Source: Sphingomonadaceae bacterium
GTDB taxonomy: Bacteria; Pseudomonadota; Alphaproteobacteria; Sphingomonadales; Sphingomonadaceae
Assembly (NCBI GenBank): GCA_030147805.1
Contig: JASBUR010000037.1
Location: 62,001 to 126,000, forward strand
Length of the DNA stretch: 64,000 nucleotides
Direction of reading: 5' to 3'
Below are positions 41,802 to 49,368 of this stretch, piece by piece. Under the pieces are notes generated by a model. It had not been told where the DNA came from. It searched no databases and saw only the letters and a program-made list of their open reading frames with translations. Made by a program: the position numbers and the translations under genes. Position 1 is the stretch's first letter. Every line of letters begins with the position of its first letter.

Positions 41802-41963
41802 ATGAGTAACGAAGAGCAGATCGATCCACCGCGCACGCCCGAGGTCGACGGCCGCCACGGCCGTCATGGCCGCCCGGAATCGCCGCCGATCACCCCGGAC
41901 GACGAGCCCAGTGCGCTCGAACGCGGCGTGCGAATCTTCGAACGGCTGCGCCGCCGCCGCTAG
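41802..41963 (+). CDS. 53-residue hydrophilic protein
   Basis: MSNEEQIDPPRTPEVDG followed by an HGRHGRPE segment, PPITPDDEPSALERG and VRIFERLRRRR. Low complexity, charged, probably disordered with a short C-terminal helix. Preceded by GAGGGG. No family recognised. Confidence 0.4.
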   Translation: MSNEEQIDPPRTPEVDGRHGRHGRPESPPITPDDEPSALERGVRIFERLRRRR

Positions 41964-42065
41964 CCGCGGCGCCGCCGCAGCGGCGCGCGCTTCACGAACG
42001 GCTGCCGTTGCGCTACCGTTACGACGCCGTCCGGGCGACCGGGCGGCGGCATGGAGGGCGCACCC

Positions 42066-42593
42066 ATGAAGCCTTCGCTGGTCACCGCGGCGATCGCCGC
42101 CGCAGCAGCCCCCGCTTCTGCCGCCGAGTTCGTCGGCCCGCGGATCGAGATTCACGCCGGCTGGGACCGCGCCGGCATCGACGGCGAGACCGAGGATGGC
42201 GTCGTCTACGGCGGCGGCGCCGGCTATGACATGGCGGTGGGCGACGCCGCGACGCTCGGGATCGAGGCGGGCGTCGGTTTCGCGACCACCGACGTTGCGG
42301 TCGGCGGCGGCGCGCTCCAGGCCAAGCGCGACCTCGAGGCGGGCGTCCGCCTCGGCTTCCGGCTCGGCGCGCAGACGCTGCTTTACGCCAAGGCGGGCTA
42401 TACCAATGCGCGCGTCACCGCGCAGGCGTTCGGCCTCAGCCTGTCGGACGAACTCGACGGCGTGCGCCTCGGCGCCGGCGCCGAATATGCCTATGGCGCG
42501 CACGGCTTCGCCAAGGTCGAATATCGCTATGCCGACTATGAATCGGGCTTCGAGCGCAGCCAGCTGCTGGTCGCGCTCGGCACGCGCTTCTAA
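42066..42593 (+). CDS. small outer-membrane beta-barrel protein
   Basis: A 175-residue OmpA-type/Omp25-like barrel. It has a signal peptide (MKPSLVTAAIAAAAAPASA), then alternating strands such as RIEIHAGWDRAGI, VVYGGGAGYDMAVG, LGIEAGVGFATTD, LEAGVRLGFRLGAQTLLYAKAGYTNARV and AKVEYRYADYESG, and a C-terminal LVALGTRF ending in Phe. Probably structural or a minor porin. Confidence 0.78.
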   Translation: MKPSLVTAAIAAAAAPASAAEFVGPRIEIHAGWDRAGIDGETEDGVVYGGGAGYDMAVGDAATLGIEAGVGFATTDVAVGGGALQAKRDLEAGVRLGFRLGAQTLLYAKAGYTNARVTAQAFGLSLSDELDGVRLGAGAEYAYGAHGFAKVEYRYADYESGFERSQLLVALGTRF

Positions 42594-42689
42594 CGCCGCC
42601 GCGCCGGCTCTCCGCGCGAACCTACCGCGCCACCGGCGCGGCGCCTATCGTCCGCCTCCTCGTCGCGAGACGATGCAAGGAGGCGCGCA

Positions 42690-43973
42690 TTGGGAATCGC
42701 CAGAGAGATCCGCGACGGGCTGACCAATCTGATGACCGGCGCCGGGACGGCGGCCGACAAGCGCGCGCATGCCGCCTATGCGCTGCGCCATGCCGATCCG
42801 GCGCAGATCGAGGCGGCCTACCGCTCGTCCTGGCTGATGCGCAAGGTCGTCGACCTGCCGCCGCAGGACGAGACGCGCGAATGGCGGCGCTGGCAGGCGT
42901 CGCCGGCGACGATCGCGGCGATCGAGGCCGAGGAGCGGCGGCTCGACCTGCGCCACAAGATCCGGCGTGCCCGCGTACTGGCGCGGCTTCACGGCGGCGG
43001 CGCCATCCTGCTCGGCGTCACCGGCGAAGCTCCCGAGGCGCCGCTCGACCCGCCGCGGCTGTCGCGCGGCGCGCTGCGCTACGCGCATGTGTTCAGCCGG
43101 TGGGAGCTGGGACATGGCGAGCGCCGGAGCGACCCCGAGGATCCCTGGTTCGGCCAGCCGACGCATTACTCGCTGCACGGCCGCGGCGGCCGGCAGGTGC
43201 GGCTGCACCCGTCGCGCGTCGTGGCCTTCGTCGGCCAGCCGCTGCCCGAAGCGAGCGCGATCGGCGGCGCCAGCTGGTTCTGGGGAGATCCGCTGCTGCA
43301 GTCGATCGAGGATGCGGTGAAGAACGCCGACGCGGCACAGAACGGCTTCGCGGCGCTGATCGACGAGGCGAAGGTCGACGTGTTCGGCATCCCCGATCTG
43401 CTGTCGAGCCTCGCCAGCCGCGACTATGAGGAGCGGCTGCTGCGCCGGCTCAGCCTCGCCAAGCTCGGCCAGTCGACGCACAACGCCAAGCTGAAGGACG
43501 CCGGCGAGACCTGGGAGACGCGGCAGGTCGTCTGGACCGGCATGCCCGAGATCATCGACCGCTATCTCCAGCTGGTCGCGGGCGCCGCCGACATTCCGCT
43601 GACCCGCCTCCTCGGGCAGGCGCCGGCGGGGCTCAACGCCACCGGCGAAAGCGACCTGCGCAATTATTATGACGGCATTGCCGCGCGCCAGAACAACGAG
43701 ATCCGGCCGTTGCTCGATCGCATCGACGCGGTGATGCTTCGGTCGCTGTTCGGCAGCGTGCCGGGCGACGCCTGGTACGCCTTCGCGCCCTTGTGGCAGC
43801 TGACGCCCACCGACCGTGCGGCCGTCGACAAGCTCAACGCCGAGACCGCGGCGATCGACGCCGAAAGCGGCCTGCTGCCGCGCGCGGCGCTGGCGGCGGG
43901 GCGGCGCGGGCGGGTGATCGACGACGGCGTCTATCCGGGGATCGAGGCGGCGCTGGCGGGAGCGCAGCCATGA
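42690..43973 (+). CDS. phage portal protein (DUF1073 type)
   Basis: A 427-residue protein of the DUF1073/phage portal group: YALRHADPAQIEAAYRSSWLMRKVVDLPPQDETREWR, IRRARVLARLHGGGAILLGV, PSRVVAFVGQPLPE, WGDPLLQSIEDAVKN, IIDRYLQLVAGAADIPLTRLLGQAPAGLNATGESDLRNYYDGIA and IDAVMLRSLFG. The portal ring is the entry pore for DNA driven by terminase. The start is TTG 42690, decided by AAGGAGG 6-12 bases upstream; no ATG fits. Its TGA overlaps the next gene's ATG. Confidence 0.82.
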   Translation: MGIAREIRDGLTNLMTGAGTAADKRAHAAYALRHADPAQIEAAYRSSWLMRKVVDLPPQDETREWRRWQASPATIAAIEAEERRLDLRHKIRRARVLARLHGGGAILLGVTGEAPEAPLDPPRLSRGALRYAHVFSRWELGHGERRSDPEDPWFGQPTHYSLHGRGGRQVRLHPSRVVAFVGQPLPEASAIGGASWFWGDPLLQSIEDAVKNADAAQNGFAALIDEAKVDVFGIPDLLSSLASRDYEERLLRRLSLAKLGQSTHNAKLKDAGETWETRQVVWTGMPEIIDRYLQLVAGAADIPLTRLLGQAPAGLNATGESDLRNYYDGIAARQNNEIRPLLDRIDAVMLRSLFGSVPGDAWYAFAPLWQLTPTDRAAVDKLNAETAAIDAESGLLPRAALAAGRRGRVIDDGVYPGIEAALAGAQP

Positions 43974-44722
43974 GCGTCGGCCGGCTCGCCGCGCCGCTCG
44001 GCCCCTTCATGACCGACGCCGACTGGCTGCAGGATTTCCTCTTCTATGCCGGCAGTCCCGGCGTGCCGCTGTCCTGGGCCGATTGCGCGGGCAGCATCGC
44101 CTTCGTGCGACGCGGCCTGCCGTCGAGCCGCTTCGAGCTGTCGACCGCTGGCGGCGGGCTGCTGCTACTGTCGAACGGCGTCGGCATCCGCGTCGCCGCC
44201 GCCGACATGGCGGCGCGCGTTCCCGGCACCTACGACTTCGAACTGCGCCGCCACGAGGACGGCGGCGACGTCGTCGCGCTGCTGCTCGGATCGGTGACGA
44301 TCGCCGCCGGTCTGTCGGGCGCGCCGCCGGGGGTCGGCGGCGGTGCCGTGCCCGGCGGCAGCGGCGGCGTCGTGCAGGTCACGCTCGCCGCCGCGACTCC
44401 CAGCATCACCGTCGTCGCCGGCGGCGGGCTGACCCCTTCGCTGGTCGCGGCGCTGGCGCTCTCCGGCTTTGCCGCCGCCGACGGGACGCCGACCGGCGCG
44501 GTGCCGGCGCATGCGCTGCGGCTGGCGCTCGCGGCGCAGGGTCGGCTGCAGGAGGTGCTCGCCGAGCTGCCCGCCGACCAGGCCGACCCGGCGACGATCC
44601 GCTGGCTCGCGGCGGCGCCGGTGACGCCGGGCGACGCGCTCGCCGGCTTCGTCGCCGCAGCGCTCGGCTTTTCGACCGGCGAGATGGACGATCTGTTCGC
44701 GCTGGCGCGCGACCAGCTGTGA
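43970..44722 (+). CDS. probable phage structural protein
   Basis: A 250-residue protein coupled to the portal gene by an ATGA overlap. Residues 1-110 (FMTDADWLQDFLFYAGSPGVPLSWADCAGSIAFVRRG, LLLLSNGVGIRVAAADMAARVPGTYDFELR, ALLLGSVTIAAGL) look like a small beta-rich module. This is followed by a glycine-rich linker (GGGAVPGGSGGVVQV) and an alanine-rich helical end. Position and style suggest a tail or adaptor component, but the family is not certain. Confidence 0.55.
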   Translation: MSVGRLAAPLGPFMTDADWLQDFLFYAGSPGVPLSWADCAGSIAFVRRGLPSSRFELSTAGGGLLLLSNGVGIRVAAADMAARVPGTYDFELRRHEDGGDVVALLLGSVTIAAGLSGAPPGVGGGAVPGGSGGVVQVTLAAATPSITVVAGGGLTPSLVAALALSGFAAADGTPTGAVPAHALRLALAAQGRLQEVLAELPADQADPATIRWLAAAPVTPGDALAGFVAAALGFSTGEMDDLFALARDQL

Positions 44723-44736
44723 GGAGGCAAGGACGC

Positions 44737-46296
44737 ATGATGAGGCGATTGACGATGGCCGCGGCGGCGCTGCTGCTCGGGCTGGCCGCCGCCGCGGGAG
44801 CGCAGACCGGACAGGTGCTGCCGCAGCTCGGGCTCGACAGGGCGGGCGGCTGCCGTGCGCTGTCGGTCTATGACGCGACCAAGCCCGGCGTCGACAAGAT
44901 GGTGCCGATCGGCTGCCTCGACGCCGCGAGCCACGCCTTCGAGGTGGGCGGCGCCGTCGTCACCCCGGCCGGCGCCAGCGTCGCCCGCCCGCTCGCCGCG
45001 CGCTTTGCCGACGTCAGGGTCGCCAGCGACTTCGGCGCGGCCGGCAGCGGCGCGGCGATCCAGGCGGCGATCGATGCCGCCGCGGCCGGCGGCGGCGGGC
45101 TCGTGCGCGTTCCCGCCGGGGACTGGACGGTGGCGGCGACGCTCGACCTCAAGCCCGGCGTCACCTTGCAGATGGGCCCCGGCGCGCTGCTCAGGCCCGG
45201 CGCCAACGTCGACATCGTGTCGCTAAAGCCCGGCGCCGCCTGCGTCTGCCGCATCGACACCTCGGGGCTGCCCGGCTGGAACAGGGTGGCGATCGACGTC
45301 GACGGCGCCGCCCATGCCGCCGCGGTGCCCTACCGCCTGAGCACGCCGACGCGGCTCGAGGCCGAGCTGACCGGTGCGACCGGTGCCGGCGCCGGCACGG
45401 CGGTGAAGCTCCACGCCGACGGCGTCGCCACCGCGCGCGTCATGGGCGTCGAGGCGCGCGTGCGGGTCAGCGGTTTCGCGAAGGGCTATTGGCTGCGCCA
45501 GACCTCGACCGACCTGTCGAAGTTCGTCAACGGCAACCGGCTCGACGGCTTCTTCGCGGCGACGCTGCAGTCGCTGGTGATGGAGAGCGCCCATGTCAAC
45601 GGCTACGGGCTCGACGGCAACCAGTTCTGGATTCAGCACCAGCCGCTGCCGGGCACGACGGTGCCGGCGATGATGATCGCCGGGCAGCAGAATGAGTTCG
45701 ATTTGTTGCCGTGGGATTGGGAAAGCGTGGTCAGCACCTCCCCGAAGGCTGTGACTGTGCAGGCAGGCCTGAGGACTTCACGCATCGTTTTCCGTTCCGA
45801 TCCAGTTTTCCTCAACTGGCTGACAACGGATCGCAGCGTCCAGCTCACGGCCCTCAGCCCGAATGGGGGGCTGTATCTTGACCGCGTTCGCCCTCGCGCA
45901 GCGGATGGCGTCATTGAGATTATCGGCGCCGATCTACGATTGGCAAATAACAAGAGCGTTAAGCTGCAAAATGCAGCCGGCGATGTCGACAACCCTGCGC
46001 TATTTGCGACACCCGGAGACGTGGTGGTTCTTCAATCTTTCGTCGGAAAGGACATGGTTCTCGACGTGCGAAAGTCGGGGGGCGTCATTGCAATCAGGGA
46101 AAGCGGTACGAACAAGTTGTATCTCTCGGCAGCCGGGATCACCCTTGCGGGGGGCGAGCCATTTGGCGCTAAAGTCGCTGCTCCAGGAACGTCATCGTCC
46201 CAATGCTCGCTAGGAAATTGGGCTACAGACGCCAATTACTTCTATGTGTGCACTGCTACGAATACATGGAAGCGGACTGCAATTGCCTCATGGTAG
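44737..46296 (+). CDS. pectate-lyase-like tail-spike protein
   Basis: A 519-residue protein with an N-terminal hydrophobic segment (LTMAAAALLLGLAAAAGA) like a signal peptide. A right-handed beta-helix start follows (FGAAGSGAAIQAAIDAAAAGGGGLVRVPAGDWTVAATLDL, the pectate-lyase superfamily motif), then repeated strands and a C-terminal SSQCSLGNWATDANYFYVCTATNTWKR typical of phage tail-fibre ends. A signal peptide on a tail spike is odd. The last 600 bases (from about 45690) are distinctly lower in G+C than the first 950, suggesting that the receptor-binding end was exchanged. ATG 44737 follows GAGGAGG. Confidence 0.7.
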   Translation: MMRRLTMAAAALLLGLAAAAGAQTGQVLPQLGLDRAGGCRALSVYDATKPGVDKMVPIGCLDAASHAFEVGGAVVTPAGASVARPLAARFADVRVASDFGAAGSGAAIQAAIDAAAAGGGGLVRVPAGDWTVAATLDLKPGVTLQMGPGALLRPGANVDIVSLKPGAACVCRIDTSGLPGWNRVAIDVDGAAHAAAVPYRLSTPTRLEAELTGATGAGAGTAVKLHADGVATARVMGVEARVRVSGFAKGYWLRQTSTDLSKFVNGNRLDGFFAATLQSLVMESAHVNGYGLDGNQFWIQHQPLPGTTVPAMMIAGQQNEFDLLPWDWESVVSTSPKAVTVQAGLRTSRIVFRSDPVFLNWLTTDRSVQLTALSPNGGLYLDRVRPRAADGVIEIIGADLRLANNKSVKLQNAAGDVDNPALFATPGDVVVLQSFVGKDMVLDVRKSGGVIAIRESGTNKLYLSAAGITLAGGEPFGAKVAAPGTSSSQCSLGNWATDANYFYVCTATNTWKRTAIASW

Positions 46297-46340
46297 ACGG
46301 TGGCTACCGGTGCCAATAGGCTAGCGCGTGGGAGACGTGC

Positions 46341-47087
46341 ATGGTTCCAGACTTGATCTTCGATCTCGGAATGCACGATGGTTCAGATACCGCTTACTAT
46401 CTTGCGAAGGGGTTTCGCGTAGTAGCTGTTGAGGCGAACCCCCAACTCTGCAGGGCAGCCGAGCGGAGATTCGCAAGCGAAATCGCTGCGGGCCGTTTGA
46501 CGATCCTGAATATAGGCGTTGGACCGGAGCGGGGTGACTTTGATTTTTACGTTAGCCAGAAGTTGGACTGGTCATCCTTCGTGAAAGCCTATGCCGAGCG
46601 GGCCGGGCCCGTGGAAGTTGTTCGGATACCGTGCATCCCGCTCGACGACCTGCTACGCGAGCGGGGTATTCCATATTATCTTAAGATCGACATCGAAGGA
46701 CATGATCGCTCGAGCCTTGCCGCTTTAGCGAAGCTCGACGAGTTTCCCCGTTACGTGTCGGTCGAGGCGACGGTTGGCTATTTCCATAAGACGATGGCGC
46801 CGCTCGGCTACACAGGCTTCAAGGCAGTGAATCAGCTCCATCACCAGCAGGTCGTCCCGATCTACCCACCGATTGAAGGCCGCTTTACCGATATGAAGAT
46901 CACCGGCGTCATGTCGGGCGCCTTCGGCGACGAAAGCTATGGCCCTTGGCTGACCTTCGACGAGTTTGACGTTGAATTCCGGCGGGTGGTGGAAAAGCGG
47001 TACGATGGGAGCGGCCAGCAGGCCGCGGGTGTGCCGGAAGATCGATTTGTTGATGGTTGGTACGATCTTCATGCAAAGCTCGGATAG
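46341..47087 (+). CDS. FkbM-family methyltransferase
   Basis: A 248-residue class I SAM-dependent methyltransferase: LIFDLGMHDGSDTAYYLAKGFRVVAVEANP (the SAM-binding glycine and acidic residues), NIGVGPERGDFDFYVS, IPYYLKIDIEGHDRSSLAAL. FkbM proteins O-methylate sugars or polyketides. It lies 44 bases after the tail-spike gene and shares its lower G+C, so it may be cargo that modifies a surface sugar (inference). Confidence 0.82.
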   Translation: MVPDLIFDLGMHDGSDTAYYLAKGFRVVAVEANPQLCRAAERRFASEIAAGRLTILNIGVGPERGDFDFYVSQKLDWSSFVKAYAERAGPVEVVRIPCIPLDDLLRERGIPYYLKIDIEGHDRSSLAALAKLDEFPRYVSVEATVGYFHKTMAPLGYTGFKAVNQLHHQQVVPIYPPIEGRFTDMKITGVMSGAFGDESYGPWLTFDEFDVEFRRVVEKRYDGSGQQAAGVPEDRFVDGWYDLHAKLG

Positions 47088-47125
47088 ATTGATCCCGTTC
47101 ACCTGAGTGATATCGCGTCTTGATT

Positions 47126-47137
47126 GTTCATGTGAAC
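47126..47137. promoter_or_regulatory. operator-like palindrome before the antitoxin gene
   Basis: GTTCA-TG-TGAAC, 12 bases with perfect 5-bp arms, 18 bases before ATG 47156. Autoregulation by the Xre-type antitoxin is usual in this family; binding here is inferred. Confidence 0.4.
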
Positions 47138-47155
47138 GATACCATCCTTAGCTCC

Positions 47156-47557
47156 ATGCCCGATTTAGTGTCGCATCCCCTGCGCCCCCGCGGCGCCCCC
47201 ACCGGCGATCTTTCGCGCGTCCTCACCGAGGCGGTGCGGCGGATTGCCGAGGCGTGGCATCTCACCAATGCGCAACTCGGCGCGATGATCGGCCTGTCGG
47301 GGTCGACCGTGTCGCGGCTGCGCGCCAACAGTGGCTGGCAGCTCGAGCCCGACAGCAAGCCGTTCGAACTCGCCGCCTATCTGGCGCGGCTGTTCCGCAG
47401 CCTCGACAGCCTGTCCGGCAGCAACGACGAATGGTCGCGCCATTGGCTCACCACCGAGAATCGCGATCTGGGCGCCCGGCCGATCGACATGCTCGGCCGT
47501 ATCGGCGGGCTGATCGAGGTGTGCGACTATGTGGACGCCTTCCGCGCTCGCACCTGA
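47156..47557 (+). CDS. Xre/MbcA/ParS-type antitoxin
   Basis: A 133-residue protein with an N-terminal helix-turn-helix-like part (LTEAVRRIAEAWHLTNAQLGAMIGLSGSTVSRLRA) and the toxin-binding domain (ELAAYLARLFRSLDSLSGSNDEWSRHWLTTENRDLGARPIDMLGRIGGLIEVCDYVDAF). It pairs with the RES toxin gene overlapping its 3' end by 29 bases. It would neutralise the toxin and repress the operon. Confidence 0.85.
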   Translation: MPDLVSHPLRPRGAPTGDLSRVLTEAVRRIAEAWHLTNAQLGAMIGLSGSTVSRLRANSGWQLEPDSKPFELAAYLARLFRSLDSLSGSNDEWSRHWLTTENRDLGARPIDMLGRIGGLIEVCDYVDAFRART

Positions 47558-48263
47558 ACTGCGGCCCTATGCGGGGCGCGTCTTCCGCATGGTCGAGGGC
47601 CAGCATATCGTCTCGACCAACCGGCTGACCGACAGCCCTGACGACCAGGCGCTGCTCGAAGCGATCATCGACGGGGTGAAGCCGCGGCTTCCGGCCGCCG
47701 CCGTCGGGCTGCACTGGCTGCTCGCGAGCCCGTTCCGTTATAGCTACCGCACCGGCTCGCGCTTCCGCGCACCCGGTGAGCGCGAAGGCATATTCTATGC
47801 AGCCGAGTCGGTGGCGACCTCGGTCGGGGAGAGCGCCTATTGGCGACTGCGCTTCGAGGCGGCGATGGCGGCCGCGGCGCCGGCGACGCGGATGCAGATG
47901 ACGATGTTCGCCGTTCGCGTGAAGACCGAACGGGCGCTCGATCTGACCGCGCCGCCTTTCGCTGCCGAGCGCCCGGTCTGGGCGCATCCGAGCGACTATG
48001 GCCCGACCCAGGCGCTCGCCGCCGCCGCCCGGGGGGCTGGCGCAATGGCCCTGCGCGCACCCTCGGCGCGGGTCGCCGAAGGGACTTGCGTCCCCGTGCT
48101 CGATCCGGCCGCGTTCGCGTCGGCGCCGTCGCTGACCGCCAGCTTCACCTTTTCGACGAGCGCCGGCGACCTGATCGCGACAGCGGCGTTTCCGCTGCAC
48201 TTCAACGCCCGCTATCGCCTCGCCGACGGGCAGCTGCGCATGGCGGGCGACGTCGGGGCGTAA
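47529..48263 (+). CDS. RES-family toxin (NAD+-degrading)
   Basis: A 244-residue RES-domain protein: YAGRVFRMVEGQHIVSTNRLTD, ASPFRYSYRTGSRFRAPGEREGIFYAAESVATSVGESAYWR, and a later VPVLDPAAFASAPSLTASFTF. The conserved Arg-Glu-Ser residues of the name lie in the RFR, AAES and later Ser positions. RES toxins deplete NAD+ and halt growth unless bound by the Xre-type antitoxin. The long overlap with the antitoxin gene enforces coupled translation. Confidence 0.85.
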   Translation: MWTPSALAPELRPYAGRVFRMVEGQHIVSTNRLTDSPDDQALLEAIIDGVKPRLPAAAVGLHWLLASPFRYSYRTGSRFRAPGEREGIFYAAESVATSVGESAYWRLRFEAAMAAAAPATRMQMTMFAVRVKTERALDLTAPPFAAERPVWAHPSDYGPTQALAAAARGAGAMALRAPSARVAEGTCVPVLDPAAFASAPSLTASFTFSTSAGDLIATAAFPLHFNARYRLADGQLRMAGDVGA

Positions 48264-48294
48264 GCTGGACCGGAGCGGCCGCTCGCCGCCGCTC

Positions 48295-49203
48295 TCAGCT
48301 CCGCACGATGGCCGGCGCGCGGCTCTTTGCCAGCGCGTCGAGCGCGAAGATCGCGAGGCCGGTCCAGATCAGCGGGAAGGCGACGAGGTGCGCCGGCGAG
48401 AGCGGCTCGCGGAACAGCAGCACGGCGAGCAGGAACTGCATCGTCGGCGCGATATATTGGAGGAGGCCGATCGTGGCGTAGCGCAGCCGCTTGCCCGCGG
48501 CGGCGAACATCAGCAGCGGGCCGGCGGTGAGCGCGGCGCTGGCGAGCAGCAGCAGGTCGGTCGCGCCGTCGGCGCCGAAGCTGCCGCGCCCCTGCGCGCC
48601 GAGCGTGAGCAGCAGGACGAGCGCGGCGGGCGCCAGGAGCAGCGTCTCGGCGAACAGTCCGGTCAGCGGGTCGACCGGCGCCATCTTGCGGACGAGCCCG
48701 TAGAGGCTGAACGAGATCGCGAGCCCGAGCGAGATCCACGGCACGCCGCCCTGCGCCAGCCCGAGGTAGAGCACGCCGGCGCCGGCGAGCGCCACCGAGG
48801 CGAGCTGCGCCCGCCCGAGCCGCTCGCCGAGGACGAGCACGCCAAGCGCGACGTTGAGCAGCGGGTTGATGAAATAGCCGAGGCTGGTCTCGATGACATG
48901 CGCGCTGTTGACCGCCCAGATGTAGAGCAGCCAGTTGCCGCCGATGAGCAGCGCGGTGAGCACGAGCAAACCGAGCAGCCGCGGCGCGCGCAGCACCGCC
49001 ATCGCCCGCGGCCAGCCGCGCACCATCGTCACCACGGCGCCGAGCAGCAGCACCGACCAGACGATGCGGTGCGCGAGAATCTCGACTGGCGGCACCGCCA
49101 CGAGCAGCTTGAGGAACGCCGGCAGCAGCCCCCAGATCGTATAGGCGGCAAGGCCGAAGCCGAGGCCGGCGAGCGCGCGATCGCGGTCCGTCTGATCGTT
49201 CAT
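48295..49203 (-). CDS. rarD: RarD-type EamA transporter
   Basis: A 302-residue membrane protein with ten helices. AYTIWGLLPAFLKLLVAVPPVEILAHRIVWS at the N-terminus and NWLLYIWAVNSAHVIETSLGYFINPLLNVALGVLVLGERL are the RarD signature, followed by LLQYIAPTMQFLLAVLLFREPL. RarD proteins were linked to chloramphenicol sensitivity; the substrate is unknown. It is convergent with the RES gene. Confidence 0.88.
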   Translation of the reverse strand: MNDQTDRDRALAGLGFGLAAYTIWGLLPAFLKLLVAVPPVEILAHRIVWSVLLLGAVVTMVRGWPRAMAVLRAPRLLGLLVLTALLIGGNWLLYIWAVNSAHVIETSLGYFINPLLNVALGVLVLGERLGRAQLASVALAGAGVLYLGLAQGGVPWISLGLAISFSLYGLVRKMAPVDPLTGLFAETLLLAPAALVLLLTLGAQGRGSFGADGATDLLLLASAALTAGPLLMFAAAGKRLRYATIGLLQYIAPTMQFLLAVLLFREPLSPAHLVAFPLIWTGLAIFALDALAKSRAPAIVRS

Positions 49204-49368
49204 CGCGCTCGCCAGCCTGCTGCGGAGGATCGACCCTTAGCGGCGCGGCGACGGCGGCGCCACCGGGTGCCGCGCATGGCTCGCCTGCCCGGCGCGCATG
49301 CCGCAGGCGGCGCGACGCTGGCGGGAGCGCTAGCCTTCGCAGGCGAAGCTGTGGTCTATCACCCGATC

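Noticed and set aside
38811-44722. Gene transfer agent cluster
   Set aside because: The terminase and portal are not followed by prohead protease, capsid and the usual ordered tail genes, and the portal is of the DUF1073 type, not HK97-like.
38811-48263. Complete prophage
   Set aside because: No integrase, capsid, lysis or attachment-site repeats, and several plainly cellular genes lie between the phage genes.
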